Positions 34,015 through 43,145 are shown, counted from the first letter of the stretch. The stretch is DNA of 64,000 nt from Stenotrophomonas maltophilia (GCA_002363385.1 DEVL01000003.1:682505-746504); one strand, 5' to 3'. Notes: a model not told the origin generated them from the sequence alone. Numbers and translations: made by a program.

Positions 34015-34662
34015 TCAGATCACGATCGGCGGCTCACCGCCGATGATCACCACATCGGCCGGGCGGCGCGCAAACAGGCCGACGGCGACCACGCCCGGCA
34101 GCTGGTTGAGCTCGCGTTCCAGCTTCACCGGATCGGTGATCTCCAGGTGGTGGATGTCCAGGATCACGTTGCCGTTGTCGGTGACCACGCCCTCGCGCCA
34201 CGCCGGCTGGCCGCCGGTCATGTCCATGATGCGGCGGGCGACCAGGCTGCGCGCCATCGGGATCACTTCCACCGGCAGCGGGAACCTGCCCAGCACCTTC
34301 ACCTGCTTGCTCGGGTCGATGATGCACACGAAGCGCTCGCTGGCCTCGGCGATGATCTTCTCGCGGGTCAGCGCGGCGCCGCCGCCCTTGATCAGGTTCT
34401 TGTTGCCGTCGCACTCGTCGGCCCCGTCCACATACAGCGACAGGTTGCCGGTGTGGTTGAGCTCGAGCACCTCGATGCCGTGCTGCTTCAGGCGCGCGGT
34501 GCTCTGGTCCGAACTGGACACGGCGCCCTTGATGCGGTGCTGGATCCTGGCCAGGGCGTCGATGAAGTAGGCCACGGTGGACCCGGTGCCGACCCCGACG
34601 ATCATGCCGTCTTCGACGTATTCAATGGCTTTTTCAGCGGCCAGGCGCTTGGCTTCGGACAT
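34015..34662 (-). CDS. rpiA: Ribose-5-phosphate isomerase A
   Basis: It is 215 residues from ATG 34662. It interconverts ribose 5-phosphate and ribulose 5-phosphate. It shows GVGTGSTV (phosphate loop), SSSDQST, the catalytic-site DGADE and KGGGAALTREKI. It lies in a same-strand row with the EVE protein gene (27-base gap) and the DUF192 gene. Confidence 0.96.
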   Translation of the reverse strand: MSEAKRLAAEKAIEYVEDGMIVGVGTGSTVAYFIDALARIQHRIKGAVSSSDQSTARLKQHGIEVLELNHTGNLSLYVDGADECDGNKNLIKGGGAALTREKIIAEASERFVCIIDPSKQVKVLGRFPLPVEVIPMARSLVARRIMDMTGGQPAWREGVVTDNGNVILDIHHLEITDPVKLERELNQLPGVVAVGLFARRPADVVIIGGEPPIVI

Positions 34663-34689
34663 GGCGGGCAACTCTTGGAGGAAAGGGGG

Positions 34690-35166
34690 TCAGTGCTTTT
34701 CCAGCGACAGCAGCAGCTTCCACTGCGCGGCCGTCACCGGGAGGATCGAGAGACGGTTGCCGCGCGCGGTCAGCGGAAAACCCTCGCCCAGCGCATCGGC
34801 GTGCAGCTTGATCTCGTCCAGCGAAATGGTGTCGCGCAGTTTGCGCTCGAAGGCCACGTCCACCAGCATCCAGCGCGGTTCTTCGCGGGTTGCCTTGGCG
34901 TCGTAATAGTCCGAGCCGGGATCGAACTGGGTATCGTCTGGATAGGCCTCGCTGGCCACCGTGGCCAGCCCGACGATGCCTGGCACCTTGGTATTGGAGT
35001 GGTAGAACATCACCCCGTCGCCGACCTTCATGCCATCGCGCATGAAGTTTCGCGCCTGGTAGTTACGCACGCCGTTCCAGGGCTCACGGCCCACGCGCTG
35101 CAGATCATCGATGGAAAAGGCGTCCGGTTCGGACTTCATCAGCCAGTAGCGCTTGCGTGCGGTCAT
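34690..35166 (-). CDS. EVE-domain protein
   Basis: It is 158 residues, all EVE domain (PUA-like fold): YWLMKSEPDAFSIDDL, WNGVRNYQARNFMRDGMKVGD, FYHSN, GIVGLATV. EVE domains bind modified bases in DNA or RNA; the ligand here is unknown. It is 13 bases downstream of the cyclo-ligase gene, with a SMAG palindrome overlapping the end of that gene. Confidence 0.92.
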   Translation of the reverse strand: MTARKRYWLMKSEPDAFSIDDLQRVGREPWNGVRNYQARNFMRDGMKVGDGVMFYHSNTKVPGIVGLATVASEAYPDDTQFDPGSDYYDAKATREEPRWMLVDVAFERKLRDTISLDEIKLHADALGEGFPLTARGNRLSILPVTAAQWKLLLSLEKH

Positions 35167-35179
35167 GCGGAGTCTTTGA

Positions 35180-35779
35180 TTACGGTAGGTGCCGACCGTT
35201 GGTCGGTACGCAGACAAGGGTGGAGACGTCGGTGCAGATCGCATCCACCGCGACGTCCCACGGCTGTACCGGCAGATCATCGACCTGCTGGACCGAGAAG
35301 CCGACCCCGACCAGCCACGGCGGCGCCGGGCGCTGGTGGCGGAATGCGAAGCTGCGATCATACCAGCCGCCTCCCATGCCCAGCCGCCGGCCCTGTGCGT
35401 CGAAACCGACCAGTGGCGCGACCACCAGCGCCATCTGCTCCGGTGCGAGGGTGTCGTCCAGCGCGAGATCGGGTTCGGGGATGCCGAAGCGGTTGGTGGT
35501 CAGCGCCTGCCCCGGGCGCCAGGGCGCGAAGCGCAGCGTCTTCTCGTGCAGGATCGGCAGGCAATAGGTCAGGCCGGTGGGCAACTGCATCTGCCAGCGG
35601 TGCAGCGCGATCTCGCCATCCATCGCCCAGTAGCCGGCGACATGGCCCTGCGTGGGCGCGAATGGAAGGGCGAGCAGGCCATCGGCCAAGTGTTCGGCGG
35701 CGGCCAGGCGCACGGCGGCGGGGAGATCACGGCGGCGTTGGCGCAGCTGCTGGCGCAGTGCGGAGCGCGGGTCGGTCAT
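35180..35779 (-). CDS. 5-formyltetrahydrofolate cyclo-ligase
   Basis: It is 199 residues; it converts 5-formyl-THF to 5,10-methenyl-THF with ATP. It has the N-terminal ALRQQLRQRRR, the substrate segment GYWAMDGEI and the ATP-binding GRRLGMGGGWYDR. The last eight or so residues (PTNGRHLP) and the region just before the TAA stop are encoded by a SMAG-type palindrome, so the C-terminal tail is repeat-derived. It follows the 6S RNA gene, the classic gammaproteobacterial arrangement (ssrS-ygfA). Confidence 0.92.
   Translation of the reverse strand: MTDPRSALRQQLRQRRRDLPAAVRLAAAEHLADGLLALPFAPTQGHVAGYWAMDGEIALHRWQMQLPTGLTYCLPILHEKTLRFAPWRPGQALTTNRFGIPEPDLALDDTLAPEQMALVVAPLVGFDAQGRRLGMGGGWYDRSFAFRHQRPAPPWLVGVGFSVQQVDDLPVQPWDVAVDAICTDVSTLVCVPTNGRHLP
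35185..35209. repeat. SMAG-type palindrome inside a coding 3' end
   Basis: GTAG, stem GTGCCGACC, loop GTT, GGTCGGTAC; one wobble pair. It covers the last codons of the 5-formyl-THF cyclo-ligase gene. Confidence 0.8.
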
Positions 35780-35809
35780 GCCTGGGTCCGGAGCGTGCGG
35801 GGGAAGCGG

Positions 35810-35848
35810 ATAAAACAAGAGCGACGTCCCAAGGGAACGCCGCTCTTG
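35810..35848 (-). terminator. Terminator after the 6S RNA gene
   Basis: On the minus strand a stem of about 15 pairs (CAAGAGCG... with ...CGCTCTTG) is followed by TTTTAT. It lies between the 6S RNA end and the cyclo-ligase start, so most 6S transcripts should stop here. Confidence 0.85.
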
Positions 35849-35857
35849 CTGGAATAT

Positions 35858-36044
35858 TGCATTCTCCGCCGTGACGATGCATGCGAAACGACCTTGAACC
35901 CGGGGTTCAAGTGGGTACGCTGGGGTTCCATCGGGCTTCCCGCTACAAGGCGGACTTGCACTCCCGGCGCCGTCGCGCACCCGTGGTCGTAATTAAGGGA
36001 CAAGGCGAATGTTTGCACACGCCGTCGTTCACAGCAGAGAACGC
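35858..36044 (-). ncRNA. ssrS: 6S RNA
   Basis: About 187 bases on the minus strand. The two ends pair (GCGTTCTCTGCTGTGA near 36044 with TCACGGCGGAGAATGC near 35859, with G-U pairs), and the 3' part holds the characteristic hairpin ACTTGAACCCCGGGTTCAAGG... seen in E. coli 6S as CTTGAACC...GGTTCAAGG. Length and location between zapA and the cyclo-ligase gene match gammaproteobacterial ssrS. 6S RNA binds the sigma-70 RNA polymerase and represses transcription in stationary phase. Ends are estimated. Confidence 0.9.
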
Positions 36045-36051
36045 GACGAGG

Positions 36052-36057
36052 ATTATA
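36052..36057 (-). promoter_or_regulatory. -10 box of the 6S RNA promoter
   Basis: A consensus TATAAT on the minus strand is placed 7-8 bases before the inferred 6S 5' end. The -35 region (near 36075-36080, CTGGTC) is weak. Confidence 0.7.
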
Positions 36058-36174
36058 GCCCTCTTGCGCGATTCGACCAGTCCGTTCGTCGGTCCAATTG
36101 CATGCCAATTCAGATCGATGAAGACCGCGCGATGCACGTGTGCAATCAAACACCGCGTGGAACCGGCGCGTGGA

Positions 36175-36474
36175 TCAACCTGCGCCGTCAAAGGCGCGAT
36201 CCAGCCGCCGGTTCAGATCACTCAGGGTCTGCTGCAGGGCGATGGCCTGGCGTGCGTGCTCGTCGCGCAGCTGCTGCAGCTCGTGCGCCAGGTTCAGCGC
36301 GGCGAGCACCGCGACGCGGTCGACCGCGGCCATCCGGTTGCTGCCCCGGATCTCGCGCATCTTCGCGTCCAGCAAGCGGGCGGCGGCGGTCAGGCTTTCG
36401 CGCTCCTCGGCGCCCACGCCCACGGTGTATTCACGATCCAGGATGCGGACACTGACCGGTTCGGTCTGGCTCAT
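36175..36474 (-). CDS. zapA: Cell division protein ZapA
   Basis: It is 99 residues: an N-terminal beta part (VRILDREYTVGV) and a long C-terminal coiled coil (LAALNLAHELQQLRDEHARQ). It binds and cross-links FtsZ filaments at midcell. Its start overlaps the stop of the upstream coiled-coil gene (ATGA). The 6S RNA gene lies downstream on the same strand. Confidence 0.93.
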   Translation of the reverse strand: MSQTEPVSVRILDREYTVGVGAEERESLTAAARLLDAKMREIRGSNRMAAVDRVAVLAALNLAHELQQLRDEHARQAIALQQTLSDLNRRLDRAFDGAG

Positions 36475-36692
36475 GTGTGCTGCTCCAGGGATTTGAGGCG
36501 GGTGATCATCGCTTCCACCCGGGAGCGGGCCTGCTCGTTCTTGGCCAGCAGCTGGGAGCGCTCGCCGACCAGCTGCTCCTGCTGGTGGCGCAGGCTGCGG
36601 TTTTCCTCGGCCAGGCGCTGGTTGCGCTCAAGCAACGCCTCCACCCGGGCGGCGAAGGCCTGCAATTGGGCGATGGCGTCGGCGGGTTCCAT
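36471..36692 (-). CDS. ZapB-like small coiled-coil protein (TIGR02449 type)
   Basis: It is 73 residues, almost all coiled coil (ARVEALLERNQRLAEENRSL...QLVGERSQLLAKNEQARSRVEAMI). It lies upstream of zapA with a four-base overlap, so it is translationally coupled to it; a division-site role as a ZapA partner is likely but inferred. The open frame upstream of ATG 36692 starts at TTG and is not used. Confidence 0.85.
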   Translation of the reverse strand: MEPADAIAQLQAFAARVEALLERNQRLAEENRSLRHQQEQLVGERSQLLAKNEQARSRVEAMITRLKSLEQHT

Positions 36693-36857
36693 GTCCGGCA
36701 CGATAGGCAAGGGCGGATGGGGCGGTCAAGCGAATAATGACGGGGCCTGCTGGCAGTTGACGCGCCGGTGGCGGGACGTGGCTCGGGGCGGGCCATGGCA
36801 ACCCGGTGGACACAGGTGGATTGCTACACTGTGGCGCTCACAAACCGTAGCCCCAAG

Positions 36858-37406
36858 ATGACCGAACTCCCGAGTGTCGACGACGTAAACCAGGCCAGCC
36901 AGGCCCTGGGCCTGGGCGCCAGCGCCGCTGAACTGCACGGCGGCCTGTGCGGCTGGCTGTCCGCCGGCGGTGCGCCGGTGCGTGAATGGCCGGCCCGCGT
37001 GCTGGCTGATGACAACCTGCCGACCCCGGCCGAAGGTGACGCCTTGTCGCGCCTGCTCGATGCCAGCGTGGCGCAGATGGAAGACCGCGATTTCGCCTTT
37101 GAGCTGTTGCTGAGTGATGCCACCGAGACCGCCGCGCAGGCCGATGCGCTGTTCACCTGGGCGCGCGCGTTCCTGGGCGGCTTCGGGCTGGGCTCGGGCC
37201 AGAACCGGCCGGCTTTGTCCGAAGAGGGCGATGAGGCCCTGACCGATCTGGCCAAGCTGGCCCAGGCCTCCAGCGAGGACTTTGAAAGCGGCAACGACGA
37301 TGACGAAGACGCGCTGGCCGAGATCGAGGAGTTCATCCGCGTGGCGGTGCTGCTGCTGCACGGCGACTGCGTCATGGCCGCGCGCCATCGGCAGCGCCTG
37401 AACTGA
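36858..37406 (+). CDS. ygfB: UPF0149 family protein YgfB
   Basis: It is 182 residues from ATG 36858. It shows the YgfB/YecA-type features SAAELHGGLCGWL, TWARAFLGGFGLG, an acidic linker (ESGNDDDEDALAEIEEF) and LLHGDCV near the end. It is cytoplasmic; in Pseudomonas a homologue controls a peptidoglycan-recycling regulator. It is divergent from the zap genes and next to pepP, as in E. coli. Confidence 0.9.
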   Translation: MTELPSVDDVNQASQALGLGASAAELHGGLCGWLSAGGAPVREWPARVLADDNLPTPAEGDALSRLLDASVAQMEDRDFAFELLLSDATETAAQADALFTWARAFLGGFGLGSGQNRPALSEEGDEALTDLAKLAQASSEDFESGNDDDEDALAEIEEFIRVAVLLLHGDCVMAARHRQRLN

Positions 37407-37407
37407 G

Positions 37408-38739
37408 ATGGATATCCGGCAGCTGACCGGCATCTCCGCCGCCGAATACACCCGCCGCCGCCAGCAGTTGATGGAGATGGCCGGCGACGACGCGATCCTG
37501 GTGCTGCCGGCCGCGTCCGAGCGGGTGCGCAGCCTGGATACGCATTATCCGTTCCGCCAGGACTCGGACTTCTGGTACCTGAGCGGCTTCCCGGAACCGG
37601 ACGCCGTGCTGGTGCTGATCCCGGGGCGCCGCCATGGCGAGGTGATCCTGTTCTGCCGCGAGCGCGATGCGGACCGCGAAGCGTGGGATGGCGCGCGCGC
37701 CGGCCAGGAAGGCGCGGTCTCGCAGTACGGCATGGACGATGCGTACCCGATCGACGATCTGGACGACATCCTGCCCGGCCTCCTGGAAGGGCGCTCGCGG
37801 GTGTACTACCACTTCGGCCGCGATGCCGAGTTCGATCTCAAACTGATCGGCTGGGTCAACCGGGTGCGCTCGCAGGTGCGGCATGGCGCGCAGCCACCGC
37901 ATGAGTTCCTGGAACTTGGCCACCTGCTGCACGAGCAGCGGCTGTTCAAATCGACCGCGGAAATCTCGCTGATGCAGCGCGCTGCCGATATCAGCGTGCA
38001 GGCGCATCTGGCCGCGATGCACGTGGCGCGGCCGGGCATCCACGAGTACGAACTGCAGGCCGATCTGGAGCGTGTGTTCCGTGCCAATGATGCGTGTGCG
38101 GCTTACAGCAGCATTGTCGGTGCCGGTGCCAACGGCTGCATCCTGCATTACCGCGACAACAATGCGTGCTCACACGACGGCGATCTGGTCCTGATCGATG
38201 CCGGTGCCGAGTACCGCGGCTACGCCAGCGACATCACCCGGACCTTCCCGGTCAACGGCCGTTTCACCGCCGAACAGCGCGCGCTGCATGATCTGGTCGG
38301 TGCGGCGCAGGCTGCGGCACTGGCCCAGGCACGGCCAGGCAATGCGTACGAAGCCGGCCATCTGGCCGCGGTGGAAACCCTGACCGAGGGCCTGCTGCGG
38401 CTCGGCCTGCTCAAGGGCACGCTGGAAGAGAACATCGCCCAAGCGCATTACCAGCGCTTCTACCGGCACAAGACCGGGCACTGGCTGGGCCTGGATGTGC
38501 ACGACGTGGGTGATTACCGGTTGGCGGGGGATTCGCGGATGCTGGAGCCGGGCATGGTGTTCACCATCGAGCCGGGCCTGTATGTCTCACCGGATGACCG
38601 CAGCGTGGACGCGCGCTGGCGCGGTATCGGCATCCGCACCGAAGATGACGTGCTGATCACCGAGGACGGCCACCAGGTGCTGACGGCTGCCTTGGCGCGC
38701 AGTGCCGATGAGATCGAAGAAGCGATGGCCAAGCGCTGA
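37408..38739 (+). CDS. pepP: Xaa-Pro aminopeptidase
   Basis: It is 443 residues, M24B family. It starts one base after the ygfB stop. It removes N-terminal residues before Pro. The dimanganese ligands are visible in order: IDAGAEY, SDITRTFP, GHWLGLDVHD, FTIEPGLY and IGIRTEDDVL. It is the second gene of the ygfB-pepP unit. Confidence 0.95.
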   Translation: MDIRQLTGISAAEYTRRRQQLMEMAGDDAILVLPAASERVRSLDTHYPFRQDSDFWYLSGFPEPDAVLVLIPGRRHGEVILFCRERDADREAWDGARAGQEGAVSQYGMDDAYPIDDLDDILPGLLEGRSRVYYHFGRDAEFDLKLIGWVNRVRSQVRHGAQPPHEFLELGHLLHEQRLFKSTAEISLMQRAADISVQAHLAAMHVARPGIHEYELQADLERVFRANDACAAYSSIVGAGANGCILHYRDNNACSHDGDLVLIDAGAEYRGYASDITRTFPVNGRFTAEQRALHDLVGAAQAAALAQARPGNAYEAGHLAAVETLTEGLLRLGLLKGTLEENIAQAHYQRFYRHKTGHWLGLDVHDVGDYRLAGDSRMLEPGMVFTIEPGLYVSPDDRSVDARWRGIGIRTEDDVLITEDGHQVLTAALARSADEIEEAMAKR

Positions 38740-38754
38740 TCCGCTTCAGGGTGG

Positions 38755-38845
38755 AGCCACCCCATGGGTGGCTGCGCGGTGCGTGACGAAGGAACCGCTG
38801 GCCGTGCAGTGCATCACACCGGTGGTGCCGGCCGCTGGCCGGCAC
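38755..38845. repeat. Two SMAG/REP-like palindromes
   Basis: AGCCACCC-CAT-GGGTGGCT (38755-38773) and GTGCCGGCC-GCT-GGCCGGCAC (38825-38845) lie between convergent pepP and pepQ; the GTAG end is imperfect in both. Confidence 0.65.
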
Positions 38846-38858
38846 CCGCATTCCCCGC

Positions 38859-40187
38859 TCAGCTGGCCGCCGCAAACACCGGACGGGTCAGGTTGTCGGC
38901 CTCGCCTGCAGTGCACAGCACCTCGTCCTCGATCCGCACACCGCCATACGGGCGGAAGAAATCCACGCGGTCCCAGTTGATGCTGGCGCCATTGCCGGCC
39001 TGCTTGACTTCGTCCAGGAGCATGTCGATGAAGTAGACGCCCGGCTCGATGGTGACCACCATGCCGGGTTCCAGCACGCGGGTCATGCGCAGGTACGGGT
39101 GACCCTGCGGGCGCTCGATGCGGCCACCGCGGTCGCTGGCCGCAAAGCCGGCCACGTCATGCACCTGCAGGCCGATCAGATGGCCCAGGCCGTGCGGGAA
39201 GAAGGCCGCGCTCACACCGGTGGCCAACGCTGCCTCCGGCGAGACGTTGAGCACGCCGACGTCCTTGAGGATGCCCATCAGCGACAGGTGTGCGTCGATG
39301 TGAAGCTGCTTGTAATCCACGCCGGCACGCACGGCGGCGCCCATCTGCTGCTGGGCCGCGTCCACGGCGTCGATCAGGGCCTGGAATTCATCGTGGCCGC
39401 TCGCCGCGTAGGTGCGGGTGATGTCGCTGGCATAGCCGTACGCGCTGGCACCGGCGTCGATCAGGAAGCTGCGCAGCGGGGTCGGCGCGCTGCGGCCAAG
39501 ATCGGTGTAATGCAGCACAGCGGCGTGTTCGTTGAGGCCGATGATGTTGCCGTACGGCAGCTCATTGGCGTCCTGGCCAACCGCACGGCAGTACGCCATG
39601 TGGATCTCGAACTCGCTGGCGCCAGCGCGGAAGGCGGCTTCGGCGGCACGGTGGCCGCGCACGCCCAGTCGCTGCGCTTCGCGCATCAGCGCGATTTCAT
39701 AGGGGGTCTTGTAGCCGCGCTGCCAGTCCAGGTAATCGATCACCGGCGCCGGGTTGTTCGGCACGAACGCGCCCAGCGTACTCTGCGGCTCACCGAGGAT
39801 CGCGCAGCGGGTCGCGTCCTTCGGCAGCAGCGCCAGGGCATCGTCGGGTTTACGGATGATCTTGATGTCGACATGCTCTACCCACCAGCCGTTCGGCGCA
39901 TCCGGCACTACGTGCCAGTAATCGAAGGGCTGGTAGAAAATCAGCGTGGGGCGCTGCCCCGGGGTGTACACCAGCCAGCTGTTGGGCAGCTTGGTCAGTG
40001 GCAGCCAGGCCTTGAAGTTCGGGTTCACCGCATACGGGTAATCGCGATCGTCGAACGCCTGGTAGTGCTGGGTACCGCTGGGAATCACCAGATGGTCGAA
40101 GCCGCCACGGGCCAGCGCTTCATCGGCGCGCTGGCGCATCACGCTGGCATGGTGGGAATACAGGGCGCCGAGGTCTGGCTGGTTCAT
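38859..40187 (-). CDS. pepQ: Xaa-Pro dipeptidase
   Basis: It is 442 residues, matching E. coli PepQ in length (M24B). It cleaves Xaa-Pro dipeptides in the cytoplasm. Metal ligands occur in LIDAGASAYGY, SDITRTYA, HGLGHLIGLQVHD, TIEPGVYF and GGVRIEDEVL. It is convergent with pepP, the two related peptidases facing each other. Confidence 0.93.
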   Translation of the reverse strand: MNQPDLGALYSHHASVMRQRADEALARGGFDHLVIPSGTQHYQAFDDRDYPYAVNPNFKAWLPLTKLPNSWLVYTPGQRPTLIFYQPFDYWHVVPDAPNGWWVEHVDIKIIRKPDDALALLPKDATRCAILGEPQSTLGAFVPNNPAPVIDYLDWQRGYKTPYEIALMREAQRLGVRGHRAAEAAFRAGASEFEIHMAYCRAVGQDANELPYGNIIGLNEHAAVLHYTDLGRSAPTPLRSFLIDAGASAYGYASDITRTYAASGHDEFQALIDAVDAAQQQMGAAVRAGVDYKQLHIDAHLSLMGILKDVGVLNVSPEAALATGVSAAFFPHGLGHLIGLQVHDVAGFAASDRGGRIERPQGHPYLRMTRVLEPGMVVTIEPGVYFIDMLLDEVKQAGNGASINWDRVDFFRPYGGVRIEDEVLCTAGEADNLTRPVFAAAS

Positions 40188-40269
40188 GGCATGAAGCTCG
40201 CTGACAGTGCGGAATGCAGCCCTAGATTCTGCCGTAATCACGCCGTCGGCGCTGTGCCGGAACCGGCGC

Positions 40270-40620
40270 TCACACTGCCGAAGTTTCCTCGGCGATCCAC
40301 TGCCGCAGCTGCTCGCGTGCTTCGCGCGGCAGGGTCAGGAAGCGGAAGCCCACCCAGGCCTGGCCCGGCGCATGGGTCTGCTCGCTCCACAACAGGTGGA
40401 CGCCAACGTCGATCAGCAGCGGCTGCCCCTGTGGCCCGGCGATGGTGAACTGCAGCTGGTACAGCGCATCGTCCTGCATCGGCACCGAGGCCAGCATCAG
40501 CATGCCGGTCTCGGAGACATTGCCGAGCCGGCCGATCACGGTCTCGGCCATCTGATCGGTGACGGGCACCAGCTCGGTCACCTGGCGGCGCGGCGCGCGG
40601 CGGGTATCGGGTGTGGTCAT
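40270..40620 (-). CDS. PilZ-domain protein
   Basis: It is 116 residues. The cyclic-di-GMP motif is present as RRAPRRQV (RxxxR) and NVSETGM (D/N-x-S-x-x-G). It should be a small c-di-GMP receptor, probably tied to motility or attachment. It overlaps the DUF1631 gene upstream by four bases (ATGA). Confidence 0.88.
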   Translation of the reverse strand: MTTPDTRRAPRRQVTELVPVTDQMAETVIGRLGNVSETGMLMLASVPMQDDALYQLQFTIAGPQGQPLLIDVGVHLLWSEQTHAPGQAWVGFRFLTLPREAREQLRQWIAEETSAV

Positions 40621-43094
40621 CCGGCGTTCTCCGCAGGGTTGCCGGCCAGCGAGCGCAGGGTGCGCAACGTGGCCTGCCAGGCGCGGTCGATCAGCCTGCC
40701 CTTGTCTTCGGTAACGATCCGCACCTGGCCGTGTGCCATCAGCCGCGCCAGGGCATCGAGCGAATGCTCGCCGACCTTCTGCCCGCGTTGATTGACGAAC
40801 AGGGCGTTGTCGGTGATCAGGCTGTACCAGGACAGCCGCTGGCGGCGGATGTCGCCCTGCTGGTTGGTGGTGAACTCGAACCAGGTGCCGAACGGCAGCG
40901 TGCGCAGCTGGCGATAGCAGTCGTCTTCGGCGGTGCTGCGCGCGAGCGGGGCGACCTTGCGCGGGTCGCTGGCATCGGCCTGTTCGCCCAGCCGGGTGCG
41001 GGCGCGCAGGCGTGCGGTGAGTTCGGTGCGCGAGCTGCTGTCGTCCTCGCCCCCGGGCGTGGACAGGCGCCGCGCGATGGCGGCGGCTTCGTCCTGGTGG
41101 TAGCCAACCTGCAGCAAGGCGGACTCGACTTCGTTGCCCAGCACGTCATCGCGCTCGGCCGCGCCGGGCGCCAGACAGGTGACCTCGGCGATCCGGGCCG
41201 TTTCCTGCTGGCGCTGCTGCCACTGCGGCGAGGTTTCGCCGTTGCGCAGCAGGGTGAGCGTGAGTACGTCCGACCACGCCTGTTTGAGCAGCGCCTGCAC
41301 GAAGCGCGGGGGCGCGGCCTGTGCGCACAGCTGCTCGATACTGGTGCTGGCCTGCTGCTTGGCCGCTTCCAGCCGCTCCTTGCCGCGGGCAGCCTCGACA
41401 TGCCGCCGCTCGGCCAGCTCGGCCTTGTGGGCCAGGGCGCGGAAGTGCTGCTGGATGTCCTCGTTGGCGGTGTCGAAAACCGCCACGTCGCCGTCGTACT
41501 CGTTGACCACCTGATCTACGGCGTGGCCGAGCTTCTGCACCAGCTGCGGGTCCACGTCTTCCTCGCCCAGCCAGTTGGCGCCGGCCTCGGCCACCGCATT
41601 GAGCAGTTCACGCGCGGGGTGCTGGTCACGCACGAAGAACGCCGGGTCGGACAACGCCGCACGGGCGACCGGCACCTGCAGCCGGGTCAGCAGGTCGGCG
41701 GCCACGGCCTCGGGCCGGACCTCGCGCTGGATCTGCCCGTACAGCATGTCCAGCAGATCGAAGGTGTCGCTGTCCTTGACGGTCAAGGCCGCCTGCGCGC
41801 CATGGTCCGCGCGGACCTGGGCAAGCAGGGCGTTGTGCAGATCGGCCATGCTGCGGCGTGCTCCGCCCGGGGCAACTGCCTGGGTCTGCAGCTTGGCCAG
41901 CGTGGCGTGCACGGCCTCAGCAGGAACGGCCAGCGCGGGGGGAGTTTCGGGGGTGAGCAACGCGGTGTTGGTGGGATGCCCGGGTGCCTCACCCGGCGGC
42001 GCGGCGGCCTGCGCGGTCATCGCGCCACCGCCCGGCGCCGTATGGGCGGCATGCGCCTGGCGGGCCGCGCCCAGCAACTGGTGCAGGGCCGACATCGCCG
42101 GGGCGCCAAGGTCGGCCGCCGCAGGCGCGGCGTGGGTGGCCGTTGACGATGCAGGCGTCGACGCCGATGCCGCGGCCGCGGCACCGTCATCGGTGGGGGT
42201 GCGGTCGGCCGGGGGGGCGGCCGGCGGCGACATCGCCATGGCTTCCTGGGTCATGGCTGCCCAGCCGGCGCTGGGGGCGCTGCCGTTCCAGCCGGTCAAC
42301 GGGCGTGCGGCGGCGCCGCCACGGGCGCCGGGCAGGCCGCGCTCGGGACCGGTAATGATCCGGCGCGTCGTGGCCGAGCGCGCCAGATATGGGGTGTAGA
42401 CCAGCCCGGGCAGCACACCTTCGTGCGCCAGCAGGATGTTGGCGCGCTCCAGCAGCTCACCCAGCCGTTCCAGCAGTTGGCGGTCGAACACGCGGTACAG
42501 CGCCAGCTGCGTTTCCAGGCCCAACGCGAAGTCCTCACCCAGGTCGCGCACGATCCGGCACAACGCCTGCGGACCGAACGGCAGGTCATCGACATCGAAG
42601 GCCGGGCCGGCGGCGAGCACGCCGAAGCGTTGGCCAAGCAATTGCAGCGCGCTGGCCGAGCGCTGGGCTTCGCGGCGGATGATATCGACCAGGACGATGT
42701 CGCGATCCACGTCGGTGTCGTTGACCAGGGTCAGCGCAGTGGCGGTGACGGCTACCTCGGTCGACACGGTGCGCTGGGTGTGCCGCGGCCCGCGCAGGCT
42801 GGCCAGGCTGTCGCCCAGTGCGTCCAGAAAGCGTGGGCCGAACTGCGCGTTGACCTCATGCAGCTGCCGGGCCTGCGCGAAGATATCCGCCTGGATCTGG
42901 CTGTTGCGGGCGCGCTCGGCATCGCGGAACAGCTCGCGCTCCAGCTCCACGACGGTCATTCTGAGCGGGGTGGTGAGGGTCTGCACCGCCAGCCCGTGCA
43001 GCGCGGCCAGCAGGCGGCGCACGCGCGGGGGCGCGGCCACGCCCGCAAAGCGGGTCATGTCGGGCTGGGACGACGAAGGTGCGGGCGCAGACAT
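40617..43094 (-). CDS. DUF1631 family protein, large cytoplasmic
   Basis: It is 825 residues from ATG 43094. It has no membrane span or signal peptide, with helical segments and a low-complexity Ala/Pro/Thr-rich insert (about 280-400). The C-terminus (about 755-800, LRTLPFGTWFEFTTNQQGDIRRQRLSWYSLITD) resembles the PilZ-like end of DUF1631 proteins. Its start codon overlaps nothing; its stop overlaps the PilZ gene start, so the pair is likely coupled. The function is unknown, with c-di-GMP signalling suggested by the neighbour. Confidence 0.85.
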   Translation of the reverse strand: MSAPAPSSSQPDMTRFAGVAAPPRVRRLLAALHGLAVQTLTTPLRMTVVELERELFRDAERARNSQIQADIFAQARQLHEVNAQFGPRFLDALGDSLASLRGPRHTQRTVSTEVAVTATALTLVNDTDVDRDIVLVDIIRREAQRSASALQLLGQRFGVLAAGPAFDVDDLPFGPQALCRIVRDLGEDFALGLETQLALYRVFDRQLLERLGELLERANILLAHEGVLPGLVYTPYLARSATTRRIITGPERGLPGARGGAAARPLTGWNGSAPSAGWAAMTQEAMAMSPPAAPPADRTPTDDGAAAAASASTPASSTATHAAPAAADLGAPAMSALHQLLGAARQAHAAHTAPGGGAMTAQAAAPPGEAPGHPTNTALLTPETPPALAVPAEAVHATLAKLQTQAVAPGGARRSMADLHNALLAQVRADHGAQAALTVKDSDTFDLLDMLYGQIQREVRPEAVAADLLTRLQVPVARAALSDPAFFVRDQHPARELLNAVAEAGANWLGEEDVDPQLVQKLGHAVDQVVNEYDGDVAVFDTANEDIQQHFRALAHKAELAERRHVEAARGKERLEAAKQQASTSIEQLCAQAAPPRFVQALLKQAWSDVLTLTLLRNGETSPQWQQRQQETARIAEVTCLAPGAAERDDVLGNEVESALLQVGYHQDEAAAIARRLSTPGGEDDSSSRTELTARLRARTRLGEQADASDPRKVAPLARSTAEDDCYRQLRTLPFGTWFEFTTNQQGDIRRQRLSWYSLITDNALFVNQRGQKVGEHSLDALARLMAHGQVRIVTEDKGRLIDRAWQATLRTLRSLAGNPAENAG

Positions 43095-43145
43095 CCGATG
43101 TTCTTCCAGCTCCCCTGAGAACACGGAATCTAACGGTTTCGCGGG

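Noticed and set aside
33904..35874. Long plus-strand open frame opposite rpiA and the EVE gene.
   Set aside because: Antisense shadow of three well-identified genes; no recognisable domain.
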